The position numbers and the translations under genes were made by a program. From the NCBI GenBank assembly GCA_049487715.1, contig CP150553.1, positions 186,001 through 250,000 on the forward strand: a DNA stretch of 64,000 bases, given 5' to 3'. Below are positions 39,852 through 49,906 of the stretch, in pieces; the first letter of the stretch is position 1; each line of letters begins with the position of its first letter. This DNA comes from Pycnococcus provasolii. Lineage: Eukaryota > Chlorophyta > Pseudoscourfieldiophyceae > Pseudoscourfieldiales. The notes beneath the pieces are model-generated. The model had not been told where the DNA came from. It saw nothing but the letters and a program-made list of their open reading frames with translations, and did not search any database.

Positions 39852-41340
39852 TGTTATGCATATTCATACTAATACGACTTCTGAAACAACCAAGACGACG
39901 ACTGCGCATACACCGAACGATGATGTTGTATTTTGTGATGCGAATCATCCGGAGAGGGGAAGAAAAGGGACCACAGAAATAAATCCCTCGAGCACCGAGG
40001 TTTCACAGACCTCCCCTAAGGGTGCTGCGAGGGATCCCCGTGGGGGAAATAATGGCCTTGGATCCATGCATGGTGTCCGGAACCACCCCCCCTGTCCCCT
40101 GGGGTACCTCCCTGGGCCCAGGGGGGGGGAACCTATGTCGTTTGCCGTTTGGGTACTCTCAAGACTGTTCCTGTTACGGTACTGTACTGTGAAGTGTAGC
40201 TCAAGTTTATGCCTGATCCCTTACTTGTAGTGAGGTGAGACCTGTGCGTTTTCTTCGTCTCCTTCGTACCGTACCTGTACCATAAACCATTAAGAAAAGC
40301 CGGAAAGGTACGGCCACGGCCACGGCCACGGCCACTCTCTCTTCTCTGCATAGACTAAGGTATTTGAGTGCACGCTTTTTGCTTTCCTCATCAGTCCCTG
40401 ATCATGACGAGGTGGTCAGGTGGCTCAACAATGGGGCACTGGGAACCGGCCTCCTTGGGATTTCGGACCGCCTGAGGAGGAGCGACCTTTCCTACGGTAG
40501 ACTAGACTAGCTACCGTAAGTACCCCGGGCGGGGAAGTGTCACGTGATGCGCAAGGGGAGGCTGGATCACGTGATGACTCTGATGACGGTAGGGTAAAGG
40601 GATCAAATCACGAGCGAATCTCGAACGCCTCCTTCTCAAGTTTTCGCTCCTTGACCACCTTCCTTGCCCCGTTTTTTGAGGGTTATTTTTTCCGCGAATT
40701 TCGTTGGCTGCCATGCCAGTTGGTTTCGCACTATCGTAGTCAAAACGAAAAGCGTGTCCAACAAACGAAACGAAGTCTTTTCCGGTTTTCCCTGTCACTG
40801 ACGAGTGACGCCAAAAGGACAAAAGACCATGCATGGGACCAGTCAAGTCAGTCCGTTTCTTTTCTCTTTTGCCACCCTGGTTTTTTTTTCCGAAGCGCAT
40901 GCATGTCGACATCGGACATTAATTTTAGCGTGCCAGAGCCAGCGTGCGAATCTGCTGATGGTGCAGAATAATAACTTCGAAGTTCCTTTTGGTCTTTGGG
41001 AAACCAACGAAGTGGCGCATCATCAACCGGCATCATCCACAAGCCCAACTTGGCAGTGCACTGCTTCAACTAGTTGGGCGCGTTGCGTGGGAGCGGTGGG
41101 GAGCGGTGGGGAGTGTGTCTCGAAAAGGCTACAAAAGGGGTTTTCGTTGCCAAAAACGCCCTGGGGCTGCGGCTCCGTTGACGCAATATTTCATATCGCG
41201 ACAGCCTCCACCTCCACCTCCGCCTCTCCTCTCGCGACAGCCTAGTCGTTCTGCGTGGCCGTTCTGCTGTGTAGGCCAGGCCAATCAGCCTTCGAAGAGC
41301 AACGAAGGTAAGCAGCCGATAAAGTTGCTCCGATAAACAC
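39852..41340. other. Large intergenic gap, no gene seen
   Basis: This ~1.5 kb gap lies between divergent genes. It holds C-rich and G-rich runs around 40085-40130, a GGCCAC tandem at 40313-40335, a short inverted pair TACGGTAG/CTACCGTA around 40493-40518, and T-rich runs near 40880. Open frames in this stretch have mixed, uneven composition and were not accepted. Confidence 0.5.
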
Positions 41341-41558
41341 GCCGCTGTTGCAGTAACCAGCGTTATCAAAACTTTGCTCAACCTCTCCTTAGAGTATATC
41401 ATATCACGAGAGTACACATCACGTTAGAACGCCTTAAAAACCAACGCACCGCTGTTGCAGAACCAGCGTAAACAAAACTGAACAACAACTCACATCATAT
41501 AACGATATAACAACGCACCGCTGTTGCAGTAACCAGCGTAAACAAAACTTTGCAAACG
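41341..41558 (+). promoter_or_regulatory. Three-copy element upstream of bZIP-like gene
   Basis: CCGCTGTTGCAGTAACCAGC, continuing G(T/TT)A..CAAAACTTTGC, occurs at 41342, 41447 and 41518 (the second lacks TA in GCAGTAAC). Spacing is roughly 105 and 71 bases. Each copy contains CGCTG...CAGCG, a five-base inverted pair. The last copy ends ~15 bases before the start codon, so the copies may sit in the leader or in the proximal promoter. A binding site for a regulator, perhaps the gene's own product, is one reading. Confidence 0.65.
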
Positions 41559-41572
41559 TCAAGGACGCCACC

Positions 41573-42682
41573 ATGGACGTCGAGAGAGGAGCAAGGGCGA
41601 GCGGATACGATAGCGCGAACGACGACGAAGGCTTGCTCGACTGCCTAACAAAACAAAAAGACCTCAGCACCTCGACTTACAACAAGGCCTTGCATAGCAC
41701 GGCCGCGGCCGCGGTCGGTAAAAAGTCGAGCCAGAGTATTGCGCAGCTCAAGTACCGGGAAAAGCAGAAGCATCGTGTCACCACCCTTGAGCGGCAAGTG
41801 GAGGTGCTTCTTGGCCGCGTGCAGGAGCTCGAGAGGAGTGGAGCGGACGCCGCGGTGATCGTGCAGAATCCCAAGACTGAAGTTGAGATGACGTCAAAGA
41901 GGTTCACCGAGCTCGAGACGTCTGCGCTGGAAGCAATCGCGAACATGCGTGAGGCGTTCTGGTCTGAAAGCGAAGAAGAGCTGATGGGGCGCCTTCAGGA
42001 CTTTATGCCAGTCGTCAAGCGCTTTCGCCTCGCGAACGAACGGGGTTTCAGGTTGAACAACATCCTTGTGGTCGGCGCCCCTCTGGAGCACTGGGAAAGC
42101 GTCGTGAAGAAGCTGAACCCGAACATGGAAGTGTTGCTCAGAGTTCGGAAGTGGCACGTGCAGTTTTCGGCCAAGTTGGCCGAATTCCACAGGCGCCGCT
42201 CCGCTGCGTTGGGGTCGTTGCTCCTCGCACAAACCAAGCTGGAACCCTCGGCTTACCTCGGCGCCGATCGGCTTACCTCTAACGAGGTTGAAAACTTGCC
42301 GAACGATGCCCACTCGCGCCAACATCACATCAAGTGGGAGACACAAACCGAACTTGCTACTCAGGTGCTCAACGAGGGCATGAGCGAGCAAGAGCGATAC
42401 ACGGACTCTGCTATTGTCGAATTCATTAAAGACGTGCTGAAACCGCGTTTGGCGATCGAGTACGCCTTGCTGGCCCTTCCGCACCTCATTGACCCGTTCG
42501 GGATCAGCCGAGCGCTCATGATGCACTTGGCGGAGATGGAGACACAGATGAGAGAAAGCGCGGAAGAAGTCGTCCGCAACCCTCAACCCTCCGCGACTTC
42601 TTCGGACGACTTGGACGACGACGACAGCCAAGATGACGAAGGGGAATGCCTGGACGATGGCCAAGACTTCGTGCCGATGTGA
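41573..42682 (+). CDS. bZIP-like DNA-binding factor
   Basis: This intact frame of 369 residues begins in a good eukaryotic start context (GCCACCATGG). A basic-leucine-zipper-like segment spans ~50-95: SIAQLKYREKQKHRVTTLERQVEVLLGRVQELE. Arginine and lysine positions and leucine heptads fit, but the invariant asparagine of the basic region appears replaced. A helical domain follows (~110-320; ALEAIANMREAFW, MEVLLRVRKWHVQFSAKLAEFHRRR, IEYALLALPHLIDP), loosely like the C-terminal regulatory domain in plant TGA factors. The acidic tail (DDLDDDDSQDDEGE) may activate transcription. No cysteine-rich or signal segment is present. The upstream region carries three copies of a repeated element. Role as a transcription factor is probable but not proven. 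Confidence 0.65.
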   Translation: MDVERGARASGYDSANDDEGLLDCLTKQKDLSTSTYNKALHSTAAAAVGKKSSQSIAQLKYREKQKHRVTTLERQVEVLLGRVQELERSGADAAVIVQNPKTEVEMTSKRFTELETSALEAIANMREAFWSESEEELMGRLQDFMPVVKRFRLANERGFRLNNILVVGAPLEHWESVVKKLNPNMEVLLRVRKWHVQFSAKLAEFHRRRSAALGSLLLAQTKLEPSAYLGADRLTSNEVENLPNDAHSRQHHIKWETQTELATQVLNEGMSEQERYTDSAIVEFIKDVLKPRLAIEYALLALPHLIDPFGISRALMMHLAEMETQMRESAEEVVRNPQPSATSSDDLDDDDSQDDEGECLDDGQDFVPM

Positions 42683-43097
42683 CGTGGCACCAAGACTACT
42701 GTGACCAGTGGATGACACACAACATGTGATAAATACAAACGCACTTAGAGTTAGTTTTTTTTTCCAGAGAGTTTTCAAATATTTATTTAAAAAATACAGG
42801 TGTGTAAATACAGTAAATAACCACGATAGAAATAAGTCACTTTCATGATGGCGGTGACAATTTTAAAGTGACAGCTGAACCCTATAACCATATAGATAGG
42901 CGTCAGAATCAAAACACGGAAGTAAATACGGTATGAATAGTCTACCGATTGTTTATTTTCCCGCCATAGTACAACGATACGTGTATGGCTGTATGCGTGC
43001 AAGGCTGCAAGCTTCTTTTTTATAATAAAACTTAAAGGTTGAAACTTGAATAAGAAACACGCGAACGAGCAGCACAGGCCACAGCACAATATGTACA
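42683..43097. other. A/T-rich intergenic gap
   Basis: It holds the presumed 3' end of the bZIP-like gene and the start region of the dihydrouridine synthase gene. The sequence is A/T-rich (around 42750-42800 and 43010-43040). No gene is seen. Confidence 0.5.
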
Positions 43098-44633
43098 ATG
43101 CAGCGAGCATTTGGCGGTACACGTATCGCGCAACGGCGACGGCGGCAACGACGGCCGCAACGACGGCAACGAGGAGGATTACAGAAGAGGGGGAGCGCTA
43201 ACCCTAGCTATGATAACAACCCTAATCGGGATGCTTTCCCGATCCCCTCCCCATCCTGTGCCATGGGAGTGTCTTCCGTTGCGGCGGCGGCTTCCACGGA
43301 TGGCTCGATGGAAGTTGTTGATGACAACGACAAGGTCGTTGATGGGCCGATGCACTACCATCCCGGTCTCCGCGGCCACCCGCGGTTCAGCGTCGCGCCG
43401 ATGATGCAGTTCACGGACAGACACTTCCGCACGCTCTGCCGCACGCTCTCGTCCAACACCGCGCTCTACACGGAAATGGTCAACTGCAACGCCGTGCGCC
43501 TCTCGCGCGACGATGTACTCGACTGGAACCCGGACGACGAGGGGTACGTCGTGTGCCAAATTGGGGGCAACGAACCGAACGCCATGGCGGAGGCGGCAGC
43601 CATCGCGCACGAAAGAGGGTACAGTGAGGTGAACATCAACTGCGGATGTCCAAGTGACCGCGTCGAGAAAGGGTGCTTCGGAGCGAGCCTTATGACGCAG
43701 CCTGAACTTGTCGGCAACATTGTGCGTGCGTGTGTGGAGGCTGTGCGCGACGAAATACCAATCACCGTGAAGTGTCGTCTCGGCACAGAGCAGAAGATGG
43801 GACTCAAGGCGGACTTCGACTTCGAACGCGACTACCCCAAGCTGCTGCACTTTTGCCAAATTGTGAGGGATGCAGGCTGCACTCACATCATATTGCACAC
43901 GCGAAAGGCTGTGCTTGGGGGACTTTCAACGGACGAAAATAGGCGCGTGCCAATGCTCTGCCGCGAAGCTGCTTGGAGACTTGCCACGGACTTGCCGGAC
44001 GTGGCCATCACCGCCAACGGACAGTTCAAGACCCTCAGCGAGTGCGCAGCAGCTCTCGCCAACACGCCAGAGGGATGCCGCCCAATTGCTGGAGTGATGG
44101 TGGGACGTGCGGCATGCGCACACCCGTGGGAACTTCTCAGCGCCGCAGACGAGTCGTGCATACTCAGCGACTTGGCGCCTCCTCCTCCCCCCGCAATTCA
44201 AGCGCTGCGCGTGCGCACGCGCCGCGACGCCATTGCGGCATGCTTGTCGCACTGTGCACGTGAGCTCAGTTCAGAGTACGATACTAGGCATCGCTCGTTC
44301 TTCATACCAACACCCTCCGAGCAGCGGCGCCTTTGTACGATCCTTCTGAAGCCTACCGGGTCGCTCATCTACGGCCGAGGGTCAAAGAAGGTTAAGAGCG
44401 GCATGTGGGATGGAATCGACGCCTGGTGCCGGGAGACGAAGGAGAGCCTCGATCCCAAGGTTCTTGCACAGTCCGAGGAGGTGGTGCGCCTACTGCGCAA
44501 CCGCGGCGAGGTGCCACGCGAGCGTGTGGATGCTGCTCGCAGGCACCTGCCTCTGTGCCCTGTGAAGGCGATCGTTGACCAGCTCGTGCGTGCGCACTTG
44601 CCTATTGAGTGGCTTGACGCGCCAACCGACTAA
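43098..44633 (+). CDS. dusA: tRNA-dihydrouridine synthase, DusA type
   Basis: The protein has 511 residues. An arginine-rich, acidic-poor N-terminus (~1-60) looks like an organelle-targeting peptide. The flavin barrel then begins RFSVAPMMQFTDRHFRTLCR (~95-115), followed by LYTEMVNCNAV, CQIGGNEPNAMAEAA, and the active-site block VNINCGCPSDRVEKGCFGASLM with its catalytic cysteine. Later come ITVKCRLGTEQ, THIILHTRKAVLGGLSTDENR and a phosphate-binding VMVGRAACAHPWEL. These segments are those of DusA, which reduces uridines at positions 20/20a of the tRNA D-loop using FMN and NADPH. Domain order and length of the core are normal; the C-terminal ~100 residues correspond to the tRNA-recognition helices. 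Targeting to plastid or mitochondrion is inferred. Confidence 0.95.
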   Translation: MQRAFGGTRIAQRRRRQRRPQRRQRGGLQKRGSANPSYDNNPNRDAFPIPSPSCAMGVSSVAAAASTDGSMEVVDDNDKVVDGPMHYHPGLRGHPRFSVAPMMQFTDRHFRTLCRTLSSNTALYTEMVNCNAVRLSRDDVLDWNPDDEGYVVCQIGGNEPNAMAEAAAIAHERGYSEVNINCGCPSDRVEKGCFGASLMTQPELVGNIVRACVEAVRDEIPITVKCRLGTEQKMGLKADFDFERDYPKLLHFCQIVRDAGCTHIILHTRKAVLGGLSTDENRRVPMLCREAAWRLATDLPDVAITANGQFKTLSECAAALANTPEGCRPIAGVMVGRAACAHPWELLSAADESCILSDLAPPPPPAIQALRVRTRRDAIAACLSHCARELSSEYDTRHRSFFIPTPSEQRRLCTILLKPTGSLIYGRGSKKVKSGMWDGIDAWCRETKESLDPKVLAQSEEVVRLLRNRGEVPRERVDAARRHLPLCPVKAIVDQLVRAHLPIEWLDAPTD

Positions 44634-44691
44634 ATTGTCTGATTGACTACATAATGTAAAAGTGTGTAACAAGAAAAAAACGCCTTCAATT

Positions 44692-46386
44692 TCATGGCAA
44701 ATTCACGAATGCTGCACCGGCGCATGGCGCGGTCACAAAGCACCTTTCGCTGAACCAAGCCTCCTCGTCGATAGACGGACTTGATGCCTTGGCTTGCTCA
44801 AATTTGGGCAGGTAGTACTCTTTCCGAATCTGCTTCAGTGCATCTTGCACATTCTCCCTGGCGAAGAGGCCGACCGCGCATCCACCCCATCCAGCACCCG
44901 TCAGGCGCGCGCCCAGCGCTCCGGCGTCTGTCATCACCTCTACGAGCCTATCCAGCTCTGGGCACGAGCACTCAAACAGGCGCGCGCACGATTCGTGGCT
45001 ACTCGACATCAGTGTGCCAATCGGCTGAAGTGCCGAGCTCGCCGCGCCGGATGATGCTTTCGCACGTTTCGCCGGGCTCTCCAACGATGCGGCGTCAGCG
45101 CATGCCGCTGCCATGCGATGCACGCGCGACTTCTCGCGATACACGTGTAGGGTGCGCTGCAGGAGCTTGAATCCTTTGTTGAGGGTTGCTGCCGGCTCGA
45201 AGGTGATGAGCGCCGCCTCCTTGTTGTCGAAGATGTCCGCAAGGCTCGCGCCGAGAAACTCCTCGAGTTCCTGCTGCGTGTAAGGCTGCGCATGGAGCAG
45301 CTCGCGTGCGGCAATCGCCGCCGGGCAGTGGTAGTCGTCGTGCTGCAATTCCTCATCGTCATGATCGTTAAGAGGTGCCACGACGCCGACGCCATCACCT
45401 GCCGCTCCATCTTCGCTGTTCGCCGAGTGGCACACCAGTTTAGCCTCGACGTCGCGTAGGGTGGAAATTTTTGCCATTTCCTCCATGGTCGTGGCGATCC
45501 CAATCTTACGAGCGATGACCAGGGCGGCTAGGCGGCACTCGACGACGCGAAGGTTGTATTTCGACGCGTTCGTCAAAGCCTTGTTCGAGACCGCGAGCGA
45601 GTTTCCAACGATGAACACGGCATCTTCCGGCAGTGGCACATCCTTGGTGGATATGGAGGGCACGAATGTGACGAGGCTTGCGAAGTTCTTCTTCGCGCAG
45701 AGGCTGACTGTCTGGTCCATACCTCCTGACATGACTCCCACGTGCCTTTCCGCCTTGCACGCTGCATCTGCAAATTTCGTCTTGGACGGCAGTTTGGACG
45801 TGTCGCCGACGAGCGTGGCAGCCATGGCGAGCATGCAAGCGCAGCAGAGTGCACTACTTGAGCTCAGCCCGGATCCTTGAGGAACGGTCCCACTGACGAC
45901 GAGCACGAGCGGTTTCGGCGTGAAGGTAATTGCGCATTCTTGTAGAAGCGCGTGAACTCCCTTGTATGCCGCAAGGATGTAGCTTCCCCACGTGTGCTGG
46001 CGAGGCATGGGCTGCGACGCTTCTAGTGAGGTAAATACTCCTTGCGGATACTTGGAGTCGTCTAGGTTCGCGTACGTGATTCCAGAGTCGGATGCGATTT
46101 CTCCTGAAGACGCTCCACACGCGACAATCGTGTCTAATGAGACCGCCATGGGCAGGACGTCGTATCCTTCGTAGTCGATATGTTCGCCAATTAAGTTCAC
46201 ACGCCCAGGTGAACGCGCAATGGTGATGATACCTGATGGTACCATCGACATGAGCTTGGACCGTACAGAAAAAGATCGCGAGGCGGTGGAGGACGACAAT
46301 GACGAAGATGAGGAAGGTACGAGAGGAACATGCAAGTCCTCAGATACTGCAGCAGGGGCAGCAGGGGCAGTGGCGGCGGCGGGCAT
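44692..46386 (-). CDS. GALK: Galactokinase
   Basis: A complete 564-residue GHMP kinase from ATG 46386. The galactokinase signature is at ~57-70 (RSPGRVNLIGEHIDYEGYDVL), the ATP-binding GSGLSSSSALC motif at ~170 and the third motif GAGWGGCAVGLF at ~498. The aspartate-containing stretch GVMSGGMDQTVSLCAKK sits in its usual place. GEHIDYEGY plus the asparagine/serine-rich inserts resemble plant GAL1. A longer N-terminus with a serine run, and an insert around ~330-360 (EDGAAGDGVGVVAPLNDHDDEE), account for the extra length over plant proteins. The product, galactose-1-phosphate, feeds UDP-galactose, the substrate of the mutase encoded 26 kb away. It converges with the DusA gene. Confidence 0.95.
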   Translation of the reverse strand: MPAAATAPAAPAAVSEDLHVPLVPSSSSSLSSSTASRSFSVRSKLMSMVPSGIITIARSPGRVNLIGEHIDYEGYDVLPMAVSLDTIVACGASSGEIASDSGITYANLDDSKYPQGVFTSLEASQPMPRQHTWGSYILAAYKGVHALLQECAITFTPKPLVLVVSGTVPQGSGLSSSSALCCACMLAMAATLVGDTSKLPSKTKFADAACKAERHVGVMSGGMDQTVSLCAKKNFASLVTFVPSISTKDVPLPEDAVFIVGNSLAVSNKALTNASKYNLRVVECRLAALVIARKIGIATTMEEMAKISTLRDVEAKLVCHSANSEDGAAGDGVGVVAPLNDHDDEELQHDDYHCPAAIAARELLHAQPYTQQELEEFLGASLADIFDNKEAALITFEPAATLNKGFKLLQRTLHVYREKSRVHRMAAACADAASLESPAKRAKASSGAASSALQPIGTLMSSSHESCARLFECSCPELDRLVEVMTDAGALGARLTGAGWGGCAVGLFARENVQDALKQIRKEYYLPKFEQAKASSPSIDEEAWFSERCFVTAPCAGAAFVNLP

Positions 46387-46730
46387 GGCTGACTGCCAAG
46401 AAACAAAAAATAATGCAGGGGAAGGGGGAAAGAAGAGTCAGTCGTCCCCTGGGGGAGGGAGGGAGGCACATGCTAATAAACCCCGAATCCTATACTGTAA
46501 ACCCCCAATCAGCTCTGGGCAAACAAACAAACCCCCAATCAATTCCCATTCCCTTCCTAAGGTTAAAGTTTTAGTAGGGCGATTATTCTGGGGATTCGTG
46601 CGCGTTCGTCCCCCCCCCTGCCCCCTCAGAGGCCGCCGCCATTCCCCCCTACTATCGTAGTAGCACTGGTGCTCTTCATCCCTCGTTGACTACACGCCAG
46701 ACTTCCCTCCCTCCTCGCTTAAAGAAGAAT
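46387..46730. other. Divergent intergenic region
   Basis: The shared upstream region of galactokinase and LTV1. It contains AAACCCCCAATCA-type repeats around 46500-46550 and a C-run near 46602. No gene is seen. Confidence 0.5.
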
Positions 46731-48987
46731 ATGCCTTCCTCTAATCCTCCTCGTAATACTAATAGTAGGCGTTTCATTGACAAGAAGCAATCCGTCACGT
46801 ATTCATTGTTTTATGATGGCGAGGAGGATGATGGTGTTAATGATACGCCGGATACTTCGGGGGTGAGACGCGCGTTCGTGCGCACGGATTCCAACCTGCA
46901 CGTCGACGACTCCACATGGTATGGTAATGAGGGAGGAGGAGCAGGAGCAGGAGCAGGAGCAGGGGGATGATTCGGATTGGGACGCCAACGTTCATAATGA
47001 GCACAACTCAGGCGCTTTCACGTCCTCTTACGAAACGCGCAGAAAGGAAATCATCGAACTCGGATTTCCAGACGACGGATACGACTACCTGCAGCACATG
47101 AGGAGGCCAGGCGCAGGCGCACAAGCCGCGCCGGCGACACTCAGCGACCCGCACGTCGCGTCACAGGAAAAGGCAAAGGCAAAGGCGAAGGCGAACGGAG
47201 TGACGTTCAGAAACGACGAAGAAAGTCAAGAAAAGGCGGCGACGAGCAAAGCCTCTCAACGCTCAACGCTCACCGCTCAACCTGCTGCCAACTTCCTCCC
47301 CGCAAGCGACGAAAACAGAAACAAAACCGCGACGGACGTCGCCGTCGTCGACGCGACGCGGTGGGCTCTGCCTGCGAACACCACGGACGAAAGTGCCGCC
47401 TGGGCACACGCCGCGGGAGTCACCGCGCTCAGCCGGCGACTTGAGCCTGACTTTGTCGCCAAGCGGAGGGCGCGCGACGTCGACTTGAAGGATGTGCTCA
47501 CCCTCCTCGATGGCGAGGAGCACATCTCGCAAGACGACGCTGACGCGGACGCCGAGGACAAAAACGATAACCAACAGGAGGAAAGGACGTACCGCCCAGA
47601 GACGTCAATCACCGACGAGGAGCTGACAATGATGTGTGAGGGTGATCTGCTCGACGATTTCATACTCACCGCATCAGCCATCCCCGACGACGTCGCTGAA
47701 GCGGAGGGCGGTGCCGAGAGCGACGACGAAGAAGAGCTAGGCGTGGGTGCCGAGTCCATCTTTGACGTGGACTTGTCACGAGAGCGCACGGGCGCATTCT
47801 CGTCGTCCATGTCGCTAGCAGACATGCGATTGCGACGTCAAAAGGTGCGCCCGAATGATGCCATCAGCCTGTGGAGTGGGGACGACACGTACCAACCGCC
47901 GCGAGCGCCAAGGAGCAACGCCGAAAGCCTTCTTGAGGAGCGGTTCGAGGCACTCGCGCTCACGTTCAACCCGAAGGAGGATGGGCTGGGGGCTCTGAGC
48001 GAGGAAGAGGATGGCGATTTGGACGGACTCGACGACGACGACATCGACTGGGACGCATTCGATGAAGGACGGAGCCGCGCAAGCTCCGCGCGAACGGCAG
48101 GAAGCCGCTTGGGAAACCGCTCTGGTTTGAGCTTAGACAATGCTGAGGTGGGTGCCGCCATCGAAGCTACGGCTCGCGACTATCTCAGTCATACGAGCAA
48201 ATTAGGGTACGTGTCTCCTGCGGAACTGGCATCACGCGCTCCAGCCGCGCCGAGCGACACCTTGGTACCGAAGCGGCACAGGGATGACGAAGACACTCCC
48301 GAGGATGCAAAGTCAGCCCTTGAGCAAACGCGCGCTCTTGCGACGATCGCGGAGGACGAGGACGAGGATCACGGCGGCGGCGGCGGCGGCGGTGGTCGAC
48401 GTGGTGACGGCGATGCTGGCAACAACGAGTACACGACTATGAAGGAGCGGTCGCGCGTCACCGTGGAGAGCGTTGTGAGCTTTCGCAGTGCAAGCAGCCT
48501 TCGCGACGCTGCGTCACAGCGTGCACCTCGCGTACTGAGCAGTGACTTTGGCGCGTCGTCTCGGGCTGGTCCAGCGAGTATCGGCGGCGCGCAAGCTCCT
48601 TCCGCCATCATCACCCTCGGCAAGGCTGGCGCCCCAGCTGGGTACCTGCCCGCCCGTCCCTCGCCAGGCGCGCCGCTGAGTGCGGCTGCCCTCGCGGCAC
48701 GCGCAGACCTCGGTTTGGATGTCGATGACTTCGCCGACTCGGGTGACGAACTCGACGGCGAGGATGACGAGTTCGTATCGGTCGTCGCCACGACGTCCCG
48801 ATCGCGCGGCGAGACGACTGATGAAAAGAAGGCGCGAAAGGCTGCGGTGAAAGCTTCACGCGCAGCCGCTCGTGATCGCAAGCGCCAGACGAAGGAACTG
48901 TTCAAGGATGCGCAGCGCAAGCGTTCAGGCGTGGGCGTAGCGCCTAATGGTGGCGTGGCGGCTGGTACGACGACTCTCAAGATGTAA
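46731..48987 (+). CDS. LTV1: LTV1-type ribosome biogenesis factor (one apparent frameshift)
   Basis: The family N-terminus (RRFIDKKQSVTYSLFYDG) lies in the frame from ATG 46731, and the family block ELGFPDDGYDYLQHMR lies in the next frame. Shortening the five-G run at 46962-46966 by one base joins them through an Ala/Gly repeat to DDSDWDANVHN, giving about 752 residues. Later blocks are an acidic LTV1 middle (TSITDEELTMMCEGDLLDDFILTASAIPDDV), DDDDIDWDAFDEG, and a C-terminal basic helix (KKARKAAVKASRAAARDRKRQTKELF). LTV1 binds the pre-40S particle and helps its export and beak assembly. The gene is otherwise intact and stops 28 bases from the next, convergent gene. Confidence 0.85.
46962..46966 (+). 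other. LTV1: Apparent +1 frameshift in G run (LTV1)
   Basis: The first frame ends at TGA 46968-46970, right after GGGGG. A four-G run would continue ...AGAGDDSDWD and join the rest of LTV1. No GT-AG intron of the right length fits, so a one-base homopolymer insertion is the best explanation. Confidence 0.8.
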
Positions 48988-49015
48988 TTTTACACAGATG
49001 GAAAATAAAATCGAA

Positions 49016-49735
49016 TCACTCCTCCATTCTCGTCTGATCCGTGCCACCACGTTGCCGAATGGCAGCCTCGCCAATAATTCGCCTGAATTCTTTGTCCGAA
49101 GCTGCGAGACTGAGCGGCGTTTCGCCGTCCGCATCCTCCTCCTCCACGTCGCCGCCGTGTTCGACGAGCAGCAGGCAGCAATCCTTCTCCTTTGCATCAG
49201 CTGCGTGGTGCAACGGAGTTTGCTTGCGCTTGTCTTTCAAGAGAGCACCTGGCTGCTGCTCAAGCAGAAATCGCAGCACAGCGACACGCCCAGCGCCCGC
49301 CGCGGCATGGAACGGCGTTGCGCCGTGCTTGTCCGTTTTCTTGAGCATCGTCGCGTTCTCTCCTTCCATCAGCATCTGAACAATGCCCAGGTGACCTTTG
49401 GAAGCTGCGTAGTGCAGCGCACTCTTTCCGGACCCACTTGTTGCGCCAACGTCCGCGCCTGCATTTATCAGCGCACGCACGACGTCGACGTGTCCTGCGG
49501 ACGCCGCGGAAATCAGCGGTGTGAACGCCTCGTCGTCACAGACGGATGGCAAGGCACCTATGGAAAGGAGGTATAAGGTGACTTCCAGGGAACCTGAAGC
49601 TGCAGCGTGGTGGAGGAGCGTGCGTTGATCTTCGTCAGTGGAGGCTATGGCAGCTAAAACTCCTGAAGAATCGGCGGAGAGAGCTGAGAGGTCGTTGGAG
49701 GCGGCGAGGGCGACGAGCAAAGAGGGCAGAGCCAT
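49016..49735 (-). CDS. Gankyrin-like ankyrin-repeat protein
   Basis: The start chosen is ATG 49735 (MALPSLLVALA), giving 239 residues, close to gankyrin (226). It consists almost entirely of ankyrin repeats: DQRTLLHHAAASGSLEVTLYLL, AFTPLISAASAGHVDVVRALI, GKSALHYAASKGHLGIVQMLM, GATPFHAAAGAGRVAVLRFLL, QTPLHHAADAKEKDCCLLLV and a final GETPLSLAASDKEFRRII. Architecture and repeat sequences resemble PSMD10/Nas6, a proteasome-assembly chaperone that binds the base ATPase Rpt3. Ankyrin proteins are easily misassigned; the function is inferred from length and repeat count. It is tail-to-tail with LTV1 and head-to-head with the WD40 gene. Confidence 0.7.
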   Translation of the reverse strand: MALPSLLVALAASNDLSALSADSSGVLAAIASTDEDQRTLLHHAAASGSLEVTLYLLSIGALPSVCDDEAFTPLISAASAGHVDVVRALINAGADVGATSGSGKSALHYAASKGHLGIVQMLMEGENATMLKKTDKHGATPFHAAAGAGRVAVLRFLLEQQPGALLKDKRKQTPLHHAADAKEKDCCLLLVEHGGDVEEEDADGETPLSLAASDKEFRRIIGEAAIRQRGGTDQTRMEE

Positions 49736-49906
49736 GGATGGATTGGAATGGTGAGAATGACCCCGGGGGAGGAATTGCCAAATTGCGGGGACCCATCCGG
49801 CATTCTTCTCCCTCCCGTTATCCAGCCAGAAGAGAGGAGGAGGGCTTAAGCTGTCACACGTGGGTGGGTGGTTGTGTGCGGCGTGACCAGTGTGTGCAAG
49901 CAAGTC

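Noticed and set aside
40537-41336. Several frames of 110-150 codons upstream of the bZIP-like gene
   Set aside because: Composition is uneven, starts and ends are arbitrary and no family is recognised.
46919-46962. GT-AG intron to explain the LTV1 frame change
   Set aside because: No pair of plausible sites gives a length of 3n+1; only a 13-base option fits, which is too short to splice.
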